Assembly (NCBI GenBank): GCA_034928145.1 | Contig: JAYFPE010000047.1 | Coordinates: 1-30,445, forward strand | Direction: 5' to 3' | DNA: 30,445 nt | From: Pelethousia sp034928145 | GTDB taxonomy: Bacteria > Bacillota > Clostridia > Christensenellales > CAG-138 | In this document: positions 8,468 through 15,210 of the stretch, in pieces | Position numbering within the stretch: position 1 is the first letter of the stretch | Layout of the letters: every line of letters starts with the position of its first letter | Notes under the pieces: model-generated | What the model was told of the DNA's origin: nothing | What the model saw: the letters and a program-made list of their open reading frames with translations, nothing else | Database searches by the model: none | Program-made: the position numbers and the translations under genes

Positions 8468-8496
8468 ATTTTAACCTATTTCGTAGGGATTGGCAA
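8468..8496 (-). promoter_or_regulatory. Sigma-A-type promoter inside the invertible segment
   Basis: On the minus strand TTGCCA (8496-8491) is followed after exactly 17 bases by TAAAAT (8473-8468). The predicted start is near 8461, so the transcript runs through the left repeat into the EAL gene. A plus-strand TTGACA at 8459 has no matching -10 at a proper distance. Confidence 0.75.
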
Positions 8497-8544
8497 CAAT
8501 CTCCATATGGCTGATACAAAGGACAGCCATCAATAAGATTTTAT

Positions 8545-8597
8545 GCTCAGCAAACAGGCCGGTGAAGCGTAGATGTTAACCGGCTTGTTTGCTGAGC
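8545..8597. other. Long hairpin inside the invertible segment
   Basis: GCTCAGCAAACAGGCCGGT (8545-8563) pairs with 8579-8597 over 19 positions. In plus-strand RNA one pair is G-U; in minus-strand RNA that position is an A-C mismatch. The loop is 15 bases. No T-run follows on either strand, so it is not a classic terminator. It could insulate the EAL gene from recombinase read-through or be an accessory recombination site. Confidence 0.6.
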
Positions 8598-8649
8598 CTT
8601 CATAATACTGTTCCGTATTATCCTGGGTATAAAAAGCGGCGGTGCTCCC

Positions 8650-8679
8650 TGCAAAGTTACAACAGAACCAAAATTATGT
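8650..8679. repeat. Right inverted repeat of invertible segment
   Basis: This is the partner of 8402-8431. It contains the TAA stop of the recombinase gene (8674-8676), so that gene's last two codons lie within the repeat. Because the repeat arms are identical there, inversion leaves the protein end unchanged. Confidence 0.9.
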
Positions 8680-9531
8680 GACTACGAGCCGCATATGTTC
8701 GATTTGCCGCGCATGCGCGGCTCCGCTTTCCATGGTATAAATTCGGGTGGTATTCACATTGGAGTGGCCCAGAATATCCGCCAGCCGGTTCAAATCCTTT
8801 TCTAGCATATAATAGGTTCTGGCAAACAGGTGGCGCAGGTTGTGCGGAAATACTTTACCCGGCGCCACGCCTGCGCTTTCACAAAGAGATTTCATATCCC
8901 GCCAGATGTTGGAGCGGTCCAGGGGCCGGCCTGTTTTTGTAATAAAAACAGGCCCGGAGGTTCGTTTCTGCTTTTTAGCATATTGAACCAGCGCTTGCCG
9001 AAGTTTTCCCGGCAGAAAGATGGTGCGCGTCTTTCCCTTGCAGGTTACTGCCGTGCGCCCGGCATACACCGCTTCTATGGTAATAAATTGCAGCTCGGAT
9101 ACCCGGATGCCGGTTGCGCAAATGGTTTGGATAACCAAAGAGAGGCGCTCGTTGCCGGCGCCCCCAGCGGCCCGAACCAGGCGGAAGTATTCCTCGCGCG
9201 TCAGTTCCTTCTCCTCCCGGCAGAACAGATTTCTCTGTATTTTTAGCGGCTTGACTTTTAAGTCCGTCCAACCTGTGAAATCCAAAAAAGCATTAACAGC
9301 CGCCAGCATAGTGTTGACGCTGGTAGCGGCATATTGCCTTGAGAGACCTTCCTTCCATTCAATCAGGATGGCTTTGTTGACTGGACTGCCGTTCAGGAAT
9401 CCGCAAAGCGCAGCAGTGTCGCGCGCATATTTTTCGATGGTGGCTGCGCTTTTTTCCTGCTCCCGCAGGTAAATAGAAAAGCGCTGAATCAGCTCCGGCG
9501 TAATCTCCCGGCTTTTTTTTGTTTGGGGCAT
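8674..9531 (-). CDS. Tyrosine recombinase (probable DNA invertase of the adjacent switch)
   Basis: This 285-residue protein has an N-terminal SAM-like core-binding domain (about residues 10-90) and a C-terminal catalytic domain. The catalytic set is complete: R143 in ATGIRVSEL, K167 in KGKTR, H230 and R233 in PHNLRH, H256 in LGHSNV and Y265 in RIYTM. It is Xer-sized and lacks the extra AP2-like arm-binding domain of many phage integrases. AAGGAGG precedes the ATG at 9531; the open frame to 9573 has no better start. Its 3' end overlaps the right inverted repeat, which argues that it inverts the neighbouring segment. No phage or conjugative genes surround it. Confidence 0.92.
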   Translation of the reverse strand: MPQTKKSREITPELIQRFSIYLREQEKSAATIEKYARDTAALCGFLNGSPVNKAILIEWKEGLSRQYAATSVNTMLAAVNAFLDFTGWTDLKVKPLKIQRNLFCREEKELTREEYFRLVRAAGGAGNERLSLVIQTICATGIRVSELQFITIEAVYAGRTAVTCKGKTRTIFLPGKLRQALVQYAKKQKRTSGPVFITKTGRPLDRSNIWRDMKSLCESAGVAPGKVFPHNLRHLFARTYYMLEKDLNRLADILGHSNVNTTRIYTMESGAAHARQIEHMRLVVT

Positions 9532-9648
9532 GACAATTCCTCCTTCTTTTGCGCAATAGAGGCATTGTACCATTTTTTATATCTACGGAGGCAATTAATC
9601 AAAAATTAAGAAGCGCCCGTCACATTGACAGGCACTCTGCAGAAACAT

Positions 9649-9690
9649 CAAATAAAAACACCCATCCTTGCGGATGAGCGCTTTATTTGT
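9649..9690. terminator. Repeat-type terminator, third copy
   Basis: CACCCATCC, loop TTGC and GGATGAGCG are flanked by AAATAAA and TTTATTT, giving T-tracts on both strands. The stem has two changes from the copies at 4606 and 10421. It sits between the convergently placed end of the deoxyribosyltransferase-like gene and the upstream side of the recombinase. The rest of 9532-9788 is AT-rich and shows no gene. Confidence 0.65.
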
Positions 9691-9788
9691 AAGCACCGTG
9701 GGAAAAAGATTTTTCCGAGTAATAGCCGTTCATAACCAACGGCTAAACAGAATTTATGAACTTCGTGTTATGCTCATTGCAAAGTTAT

Positions 9789-10088
9789 TTAAGACTGTTC
9801 ACTATGAAAAATAAGCTCTTTTCCGTTCTCTTTTGCATACAAAATTTCATTGGCAACTGATGGACCAATATAGCCATCAATATCAACAATGTAAACAGCA
9901 TCACCAATGTCTATTTTTCTGTAATGTGCTGCCACGAGACGCTCTTGTGCCTCGTCAGTTATAGGCTCGTTCTGCTCATTATAGATGCATTGAAGCACAT
10001 TAAACCCCTTATCAACCTCCAGTCTCCATGCAATTTGTTTCATTTTCTCTGCGAATTTCATGCTGCCACAAATCGTTATAGTTTTCAT
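9789..10088 (-). CDS. Small nucleoside 2-deoxyribosyltransferase-like protein
   Basis: This 99-residue protein begins MKTITICGSMKFAEKM and ends with DAVYIVDIDGYIGPSVANEI. The ICGSMKF start and the DIDGYIG..V..EI segment match the small Rossmann-like deoxyribosyltransferase/DUF4406 group, in which a glutamate near GxS..EI is catalytic. Substrates are unknown; nucleotide salvage or phage-derived base exchange are possible. The gene is clearly more AT-rich than its neighbours, which suggests it was acquired. GATAGGAT serves as a weak ribosome binding site. Confidence 0.65.
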   Translation of the reverse strand: MKTITICGSMKFAEKMKQIAWRLEVDKGFNVLQCIYNEQNEPITDEAQERLVAAHYRKIDIGDAVYIVDIDGYIGPSVANEILYAKENGKELIFHSEQS

Positions 10089-10185
10089 TTGTTTATCCTA
10101 TCAAATGTAAATAACCTTACCACTTCTTACTTATCTGTTTGCCCGAATAAAGCTCAAACTAATAATATCATGTTTAGCTGCATAA

Positions 10186-10227
10186 AAAAAGACATACCAT
10201 CTCCTTGGCGGAAAGATATGTCTTTTT
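10186..10227. terminator. Bidirectional terminator after tRNA fragment
   Basis: AAAAAGACATA (10186-10196) pairs perfectly with TATGTCTTTTT (10217-10227) around a 20-base loop, with T- and A-runs at both ends. It directly follows the tRNA 3' fragment, so it looks like the terminator of a lost tRNA gene. Confidence 0.75.
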
Positions 10228-10254
10228 GGAGCTGGTGATCAGATTCGAACTGAC
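10225..10254 (-). repeat. Truncated duplicate of the tRNA-Thr 3' end
   Basis: These 30 bases are identical to 10455-10484. On the minus strand they encode the T-arm, the acceptor 3' strand and CCA of tRNA-Thr. The part that would be the D-arm and anticodon is replaced by unrelated GC-rich sequence, so no tRNA can form. Confidence 0.85.
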
Positions 10255-10360
10255 ATCCCTCAGTTCGGCATGGTCGTTTTGCGTCGCCGCAGAAGCGGCT
10301 TCCTTACACTCCCTGCCTCACTGGGCCTCCGCCTCGCTTTATCCGCCACCGGCGGCGCTC

Positions 10361-10420
10361 GGCTTTGGCCCCCCGTCAAATGACTCGGTAGTCAGTTTAG
10401 GCCTGCGCATAAACGTCGAA
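10361..10420 (-). repeat. Intergenic repeat, copy B
   Basis: This is the counterpart of 4540-4605. It shares GTCAGTTTAGGCCTGCGC exactly and similar flanks, and leads into the same hairpin. The GC-rich 10258-10360 stretch between it and the tRNA fragment contains no gene I can support. Confidence 0.65.
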
Positions 10421-10456
10421 TAAAAGCGCCCATCCTTGCGGATGGGCACTTTTATT
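10421..10456 (-). terminator. Terminator of tRNA-Thr (repeat-associated)
   Basis: GTGCCCATCC, loop GCAA and GGATGGGCGC on the minus strand are followed by TTTTATT. It begins right after the CCA of tRNA-Thr. It is nearly identical to the hairpin at 4606. Confidence 0.8.
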
Positions 10457-10532
10457 TGGAGCTGGTGATCAGATTCGAACTGACTACCTCGTCATTACCA
10501 ATGACGTGCTCTACCTACTGAGCTACACCAGC
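10457..10532 (-). tRNA. tRNA-Thr (anticodon GGT)
   Basis: The minus strand folds into a full 76-nt cloverleaf. The acceptor GCTGGTG pairs with CACCAGC. The D-arm has GCTC..GAGC. The anticodon stem CGTCA/TGACG encloses TTGGTAA, giving anticodon GGT. The T-arm has GTCAG-TTCGAAT-CTGAT. A discriminator T and an encoded CCA end the gene. A sigma-A promoter lies just upstream and a terminator just downstream, so it is a single-gene unit. Confidence 0.96.
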
Positions 10533-10557
10533 GCACGTATGCGCGAGACCGTTGACT

Positions 10558-10586
10558 ATTATAGCGAATATAGCCGTGGATTGCAA
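10558..10586 (-). promoter_or_regulatory. Promoter of tRNA-Thr
   Basis: TTGCAA (10586-10581), 17 bases, then TATAAT (10563-10558) on the minus strand. The predicted start near 10551 leaves a leader of about 19 nt before the tRNA. Confidence 0.85.
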
Positions 10587-10615
10587 GGTCTTTTTGCTTT
10601 TTGGCGGAAATGTTT

Positions 10616-11056
10616 TTATCCTTCATCCTGGCAGGCGCTATGCCAGCGGATGGAGTCTTTGGCTACGCTGTAGGTATTTGGCGCAGAAGGGATCGCCGCA
10701 AAGCCGAAGGACGTATAGAGGGGGATATCCTGTTGAAGGGGGCTGGCCAGGATGGGGTCGCCGGCGAGGGCTTGGGCCTTATCGAGCAGGATGCGCAGCA
10801 CGAGATCCGCAAAGGGAGCCTGCCTGTGCGCCGGGGCGGTAACAATAGCGCCAATGGCCGTGGCTTCGCCCAGGGGGAAGATGCGGCCTGCCGCGATAGG
10901 GCCCTGGCTATCCCATACGTACACGTGAGCGGCGATCTCGTCATAGCGGTCAAAGGCCGAGGATGGAGGCATACCCATCTCATCTACCAGCACCGCTTGA
11001 CGCAGCGCCAAGGCGTCTTTGGCTAGGATGCCGAAATCCCATCTGCTCTGGAACAT
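10616..11056 (-). CDS. GNAT-family N-acetyltransferase
   Basis: This 146-residue protein shows the GNAT core. A first helix/strand carries LRQAVLVDEMGMP. The central AAGRIFP and AIGAIVTAPAHRQAPFADLVLRILLDKA correspond to the acetyl-CoA-binding beta4-alpha3 region. PLYTSFGF is the typical C-terminal strand motif. The pyrophosphate loop RQAPFA departs from the usual RGxGxG/A but keeps the spacing. The architecture resembles ElaA-like small acetyltransferases. The acceptor substrate is unknown. GGGGAG lies six bases before the ATG. Confidence 0.85.
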   Translation of the reverse strand: MFQSRWDFGILAKDALALRQAVLVDEMGMPPSSAFDRYDEIAAHVYVWDSQGPIAAGRIFPLGEATAIGAIVTAPAHRQAPFADLVLRILLDKAQALAGDPILASPLQQDIPLYTSFGFAAIPSAPNTYSVAKDSIRWHSACQDEG

Positions 11057-11084
11057 ACCCTTCTCCCCGTTCGTAGTTTAGAAT

Positions 11085-11113
11085 ATAGTAAACCATTTGG
11101 GGAATAATGTAAA
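11085..11113 (-). promoter_or_regulatory. Promoter of the GNAT gene
   Basis: TTTACA (11113-11108), 17-base spacer, TACTAT (11090-11085) on the minus strand, about 30 bases before the GNAT start. Confidence 0.6.
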
Positions 11114-11139
11114 TGGTGTGAACGATTGCGGTGTGCATC

Positions 11140-11168
11140 TTGCGATATAGCCACCGATCGGGTACAAT
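11140..11168 (+). promoter_or_regulatory. Promoter of the DUF1292 gene
   Basis: TTGCGA (11140-11145), 17 bases, TACAAT (11163-11168). It points at the DUF1292-DUF975 pair and diverges from the GNAT promoter. Confidence 0.75.
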
Positions 11169-11197
11169 ATTACCAGAAATTGAAAGGGGATACAGGC

Positions 11198-11521
11198 ATG
11201 GAAGAAATGGAACGTGACACCGTGGTTTTCACCGATGACGACGGCAATGAGATCGAGTTGGATGTGATCGATTATTTCGAGCACGAGGGCCAGGAATATG
11301 CTGTGCTCACCGACCTGAGCGTTGAAACGGAGGATGAAGACTGCGAGCAGGACGTTTATATTTTCAAGCTCGTGGTCAACGAAGAGGAGGAGACCGAAGA
11401 ATTCCTCCCCGCGGATGACGAATTGATGGACACCCTTTCCGCCATCGTCGAAGAGCGGCTCTCCGAGGCCTGCGATTGCGGCGAAGAGGGGTGCGGAGGT
11501 TGCAGCGGCTGCGGGGAGTAG
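11198..11521 (+). CDS. DUF1292 family protein with cysteine-rich tail
   Basis: This 107-residue, very acidic protein begins VVFTDDDGNEIELDVIDYFEHEGQEYAVL, the usual DUF1292 opening, and continues with DVYIFKLV. Proteins of this family are common in Firmicutes near yrzL/yqgF genes and have no assigned function. The C-terminal 16 residues contain five cysteines in CxC, CGGC and CSGC patterns, suggesting a metal-binding tail. The ATG at 11198 follows AAAGGGG with proper spacing; the earlier ATG at 11126 lies upstream of the promoter. The DUF975 gene follows 30 bases later. Confidence 0.85.
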   Translation: MEEMERDTVVFTDDDGNEIELDVIDYFEHEGQEYAVLTDLSVETEDEDCEQDVYIFKLVVNEEEETEEFLPADDELMDTLSAIVEERLSEACDCGEEGCGGCSGCGE

Positions 11522-11551
11522 CCGAAAAACGATAGGGGGTATTTTAACCGC

Positions 11552-12298
11552 ATGCGAAGCAGCAAAGAATTCCGGGCCTTGGCCCGGCAACGCCTCACGG
11601 GGAAATGGGGCATATCCATATTGGTCTCTTTCGTGGCCGCTCTACTGGGCGGTACCGGCGGAGGTTCGGGCGTTTCCTCCCGCTATACCTTTGAAGCATC
11701 CGATCTGCCGGACGCTGTCGGCGCCGGGCTGCAGAACCTTTGGGAGAACCCGCTGATCCGCGCGGCGCTGCTGGGCACCTTGGCCGTGGGCGGCATCATC
11801 AGCCTGGCCATGTTCATCATTGGCGGCGCGGTGGAGCTAGGGCAGGCCCGTTATTACATCGGCCTGGTGGGCGGAGAAACGCCGGAGTTCGGCATCCTCT
11901 TCTCCCGTTTTTCCATCTTCCTCAAGGCGCTGGGCCTTAGGCTCTATATGTCCCTGTTCATCTTCCTTTGGAGTTTGCTTTTGATCGTTCCGGGTATCAT
12001 TGCGGCCTATCGCTATGCCATGGCCCCTTATCTCATGGCCCAATACCCGGAAAAGGGCATCGTGGAATGCGTGAACGATAGCAAGGCCCTGATGGCGGAT
12101 AACAAAGGCCGGCTTTTCCTGCTGGACCTGAGCTTTATGGGCTGGGCGCTGCTGTGTGTGCTTACTTTCGGGCTGGGTACGCTTTGGCTCAACCCCTATA
12201 CCAACGCCGCCCGGGCCGGCTTCTATCTGGAGCGTACCGGCCAGCTGCCCAGCCCTTATCAGGGCGGCGGCGGCTGGGATCCACAGCCCCAGGCATAG
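11552..12298 (+). CDS. DUF975 family membrane protein
   Basis: This 248-residue protein starts MRSSKEFRALARQRLTGKWG, the typical DUF975 N-terminus that precedes the first membrane segment. About five hydrophobic segments follow. The motif LLIVPGIIAAYRYAMAPYLMA and the NDSKALMADNKGRLFLLDLSF segment are the core family signature. The C-terminus is short, Gly/Pro-rich and cytoplasmic. No function is established for this family. It appears co-transcribed with the DUF1292 gene. Confidence 0.85.
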   Translation: MRSSKEFRALARQRLTGKWGISILVSFVAALLGGTGGGSGVSSRYTFEASDLPDAVGAGLQNLWENPLIRAALLGTLAVGGIISLAMFIIGGAVELGQARYYIGLVGGETPEFGILFSRFSIFLKALGLRLYMSLFIFLWSLLLIVPGIIAAYRYAMAPYLMAQYPEKGIVECVNDSKALMADNKGRLFLLDLSFMGWALLCVLTFGLGTLWLNPYTNAARAGFYLERTGQLPSPYQGGGGWDPQPQA

Positions 12299-12320
12299 GG
12301 CGATCCCAATAGACAAACCG

Positions 12321-12346
12321 AAAGGCTGCCAATGTCGCAGCCTTTT
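12321..12346 (+). terminator. Hairpin after DUF975 gene
   Basis: AAAGGCTGC pairs with GCAGCCTTT around a seven-base loop and is followed by TTGATCCTTT. The T-run is short, so termination may be partial. Confidence 0.55.
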
Positions 12347-12376
12347 GATCCTTTGTAAGAAAAAGGAGGGAGGCAG

Positions 12377-14188
12377 TTGGATATCACCCTGCAAATGCGC
12401 GGCTTGGAGCTGTTTATAAAGCTCATCAAGCATGATATGAGCGGTGTACCGCAATATGGCTACCGCCGCCAAAAATTCGATCTGCCAGAGGGAAGTTCCC
12501 TTTGCGCCCTGCCCCGCTGCACCCCGGAGGAAGCCGGCATCGCCAGCGCCGTGGTGGAAAGGCTTTTTACCAGCATCGACGAACAATCGGATAAGCTGGG
12601 GCCGCACGGGGTGATGCTCCTGCGCCATGGCAAGGTGCTGGCGGAGGGTTGGTGGGCCCCCTACAGGCCGCAGATCCCCCACATGCTCTACTCTATGAGC
12701 AAGAGCGTGGTAGGCACGGCCATAGGCATGGCCGTGGATGAAGGGCTACTCTCCGTAGATGAGCTTTTGAGCGATATTTTCAGCGATATCCCCGAGGCGC
12801 AGGGCAAGAGCATGCGCAATATGCGGGTATGGCATTTGCTTACCATGTCCACGGGCAGCCGCTTCAACGAATTCGGCTCCATGCTGGATGCGGATTGGGT
12901 ACGCATGTTTCTGGAATCCACGCCCAAGTTTGAGCCGGGCACGGCTTTTGAGTATGATTCCATGAATACCTATATGCTGGTGGCTGTGCTCAAACGCAAA
13001 ACGGGCATGGGCCTGCTCGATTTTCTGGGCCCGCGGCTGTTCGCGCCTTTGGGCATCACCCGCTACACCTGGGAAACTTGCCCGCAGAACCTCGAAAAGG
13101 GAGGCTGGGGCCTGAGCCTATGCCTGGAGGACGCGGCTAAGCTGGGCCAGCTATACCTGCAAAACGGCCTTTGGGAGGGCCGCCGCCTGCTGAGCGAAGA
13201 ATGGGTGCGCGAGGCCACCCGGCTGCAGATTGCCACGCCCAACGGCGAGAGCAAACTCGGCTATGGCTACCAGATATGGATCAACCCCATGGGTTACCAG
13301 TTTAATGGGGCCTTTGGCCAGTATGTGGTGGTGATGCCCAAATACGATGCCGTGGCAGCCATCTACAGCGGCAGCACCCAGCTCTTTGCCGAGGGCGACC
13401 TGCTGCAAATGCTGGATAAATGCTTCTGGGGCGCGGACGATACTCCCCTGCCGGACCACCCCCAGGGCCAGGTGGATCTTAGCGCCAGGCTCGGCAGCCT
13501 GCTCGTGGCGCCGCCCCTGATTTGGGAGGGCCTTGGCACGGACGCCGCCGCCTTTGAAGAGATTGCCGGGCGGCTGGATGGCCGGGAATACCGCCTGAGC
13601 GCCAACACGGGTTCCCTTTTCCCCCAGCCGCTGCAAAACGTGCACGGCAGCTATTCTTTAGGAGCCGATCTTTTGCGCTTTGTGCGCACGCCCGGCGGGC
13701 TGGCGCTCACGGTCTACGAAAATGCCGAGCGCAATACCATTTACATCAATAAAAACGGCAGCTTCCACGATACATGGGTCGCCCTGCGGGAGGAAGTCCA
13801 TCTCGTCAGCACCCGTGCGCTTTGGCAGTCAACCCCGGCGGAGATGCGGCTTATTTTGCTCACCAGCTTTTTGGAAACGCCGGATACCTGCCTGCTGTAT
13901 ATTTCCATCGCCGCGGACGGCAACATCGCCCTCACCTTCCACGAAAGCCCGAGCGTAGAGGGCGCCATGCGCATGCTGCTGGATTTGCTGGGCCTCACCG
14001 ACAAGACTTCCGTCAAGCGGCTGGTGCCGCTGATGAAGCACGTGCCGGGCTTTACCGAAAACACCATCAACGACCTGGTGCGCCGCAACGCCGTGCCCGA
14101 AGCGCGGGGCGTGCAAGTGCGGGCGCACGACGAGGACCTGGCCCTGCCGCCGGGCGCGCAATTGCTGCTGCTGGCGGAAGGAAAATAG
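12377..14188 (+). CDS. Beta-lactamase-family serine hydrolase with C-terminal extension
   Basis: This 603-residue protein has a class-C beta-lactamase/esterase-like domain in its first 360 or so residues. SMSK in MLYSMSKSVVGTA is the SxxK nucleophile motif. YDSMNTY is the Tyr motif region, and GAFGQYVVVMPKYDAVA replaces the usual HxG or KTG. The remaining 240 residues form a beta-rich region as found in many Firmicute relatives. No signal peptide is visible, so a cytoplasmic location is likely. Translation starts at TTG (12377), because AAAGGAGGG lies at ideal spacing and no ATG fits. Function could be esterase or peptidase; resistance to beta-lactams is not implied. Confidence 0.85.
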   Translation: MDITLQMRGLELFIKLIKHDMSGVPQYGYRRQKFDLPEGSSLCALPRCTPEEAGIASAVVERLFTSIDEQSDKLGPHGVMLLRHGKVLAEGWWAPYRPQIPHMLYSMSKSVVGTAIGMAVDEGLLSVDELLSDIFSDIPEAQGKSMRNMRVWHLLTMSTGSRFNEFGSMLDADWVRMFLESTPKFEPGTAFEYDSMNTYMLVAVLKRKTGMGLLDFLGPRLFAPLGITRYTWETCPQNLEKGGWGLSLCLEDAAKLGQLYLQNGLWEGRRLLSEEWVREATRLQIATPNGESKLGYGYQIWINPMGYQFNGAFGQYVVVMPKYDAVAAIYSGSTQLFAEGDLLQMLDKCFWGADDTPLPDHPQGQVDLSARLGSLLVAPPLIWEGLGTDAAAFEEIAGRLDGREYRLSANTGSLFPQPLQNVHGSYSLGADLLRFVRTPGGLALTVYENAERNTIYINKNGSFHDTWVALREEVHLVSTRALWQSTPAEMRLILLTSFLETPDTCLLYISIAADGNIALTFHESPSVEGAMRMLLDLLGLTDKTSVKRLVPLMKHVPGFTENTINDLVRRNAVPEARGVQVRAHDEDLALPPGAQLLLLAEGK

Positions 14189-14240
14189 CACAATACGATG
14201 GGGGAGCATCCCCCGCGACGCAAAAGGAGGAACCTATCTT

Positions 14241-15152
14241 ATGGAACCGGTATTGGTCATCATGGCGGCCGGCATGGGCAGCCGCTATGGCGGGCTCAAG
14301 CAGATCGACCCTGTAGATGAGGCGGGCAACCTCATCATCGACTTTTCCATTTTCGACGCGCACCGCGCGGGGTTCAAAGAGGTGATCTTCATCATCAAAA
14401 AGGAGATCGAGGCCGATTTTCGCGCCGTGATCGGGGATCGTATATCCTCCCGCATGAAGGTGCAATACGCCTTTCAGCGTTTGGATGCCCTGCCCGCCGG
14501 CTTTACACTGCCCGAAGGCAGGCAGAAGCCCTGGGGCACCACCCACGCCGTGCTCTGCGCCAAGGATGAGATCGGCAACCGCCCCTTCTGCGCCATCAAC
14601 GCGGATGATTATTATGGCCCCGCAGCCTACCGGGCCGTGTATGCTTACCTCACCGGCTCGCGGCCCCAGGGTGAGCATGCCCTCGTCGCCTGGAATCTGG
14701 CCAATACCCTCACCGAGCACGGCTCCGTGGCCCGGGGCGTATGCCAGGTGAAAAACGGCTACCTTACGCACATTGAGGAGCGCAAGACCATCATTCAAGA
14801 GGGGGATGGCGGCGCGTTCACCGAGGATGGCGGAAAGAGCTATACCTCCCTCCCCGGCGAAACCCCGGTTTCCATGAATTTCTGGGGATTTGGGCCGGAG
14901 ATGCTGCCCCTGCTGGAGACGGTTTTCCAAACGAACCTCAATTCCAGCGCCGCGGCGGCCGACCCCCTCAAATATGAAGACCTGCTGCCCAACGCCGTGC
15001 AATCCGCCATCGCCCTGGGCGGGGCCACGGTCCGCGTGCTTACCACGCCGGACCGCTGGTTTGGAGTGACCTACCGCGAGGACAAGCCCCTGGTGGAGGC
15101 CTCTATCGCCGCCTGCAAGGCGCAGGGGCTATATAGCGAGCGATTGTGGTAA
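14241..15152 (+). CDS. NTP-transferase-domain sugar nucleotidyltransferase-like protein
   Basis: This 303-residue protein starts with the nucleotidyltransferase loop VIMAAGMGSRYGGLKQ (residues 6-21), which binds the NTP phosphates. It has PWGTTHAVLCAKDEI and NADDYYG, where the aspartates bind metal. This fits the glucose-1-phosphate thymidylyl/uridylyltransferase fold. The sugar and nucleotide cannot be told. It follows the serine hydrolase by 52 bp with its own AAAGGAGG site. Confidence 0.85.
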   Translation: MEPVLVIMAAGMGSRYGGLKQIDPVDEAGNLIIDFSIFDAHRAGFKEVIFIIKKEIEADFRAVIGDRISSRMKVQYAFQRLDALPAGFTLPEGRQKPWGTTHAVLCAKDEIGNRPFCAINADDYYGPAAYRAVYAYLTGSRPQGEHALVAWNLANTLTEHGSVARGVCQVKNGYLTHIEERKTIIQEGDGGAFTEDGGKSYTSLPGETPVSMNFWGFGPEMLPLLETVFQTNLNSSAAAADPLKYEDLLPNAVQSAIALGGATVRVLTTPDRWFGVTYREDKPLVEASIAACKAQGLYSERLW

Positions 15153-15170
15153 GCGAGGTTTTATCAAAGC

Positions 15171-15205
15171 AACAGGCCCGCAGGCGTTAGCCTGCGGGCC
15201 TGTTT
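15171..15205. terminator. Strong bidirectional terminator
   Basis: AACAGGCCCGCAGGC (15171-15185) pairs perfectly with 15190-15204 around GTTA. It separates the nucleotidyltransferase gene from the convergent AraC gene, which ends at 15211. Confidence 0.9.
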
Positions 15206-15210
15206 AGCAT

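Larger units (their letters stand above)
8402..8679. other. Putative invertible promoter segment (phase switch)
   Basis: This 278-bp segment is bounded by 30-bp inverted repeats and holds 218 bp between them. The middle contains one strong promoter reading left and a long hairpin. It sits between the EAL gene and a tyrosine recombinase of the size and type that inverts such switches. Inversion would turn the promoter away from the EAL gene, toward the recombinase antisense strand. In the orientation given the EAL gene is ON. The structure is seen directly; that it inverts is inferred from known systems such as fimS and the RecV-dependent switches of Clostridioides difficile. Confidence 0.75.

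Noticed and set aside
8459..8489. Plus-strand TTGACA inside the invertible segment as a second promoter
   Set aside because: No acceptable -10 hexamer occurs 16-18 bases downstream.
8674..10532. Idea that the tyrosine recombinase integrated a phage at tRNA-Thr using the 30-bp direct repeats
   Set aside because: The recombinase lies outside the interval between the repeats, and no phage genes are present; its own inverted repeats fit better.
12377..14188. True beta-lactamase resistance gene
   Set aside because: No signal peptide, atypical third motif and a large C-terminal extension point to a general serine hydrolase.
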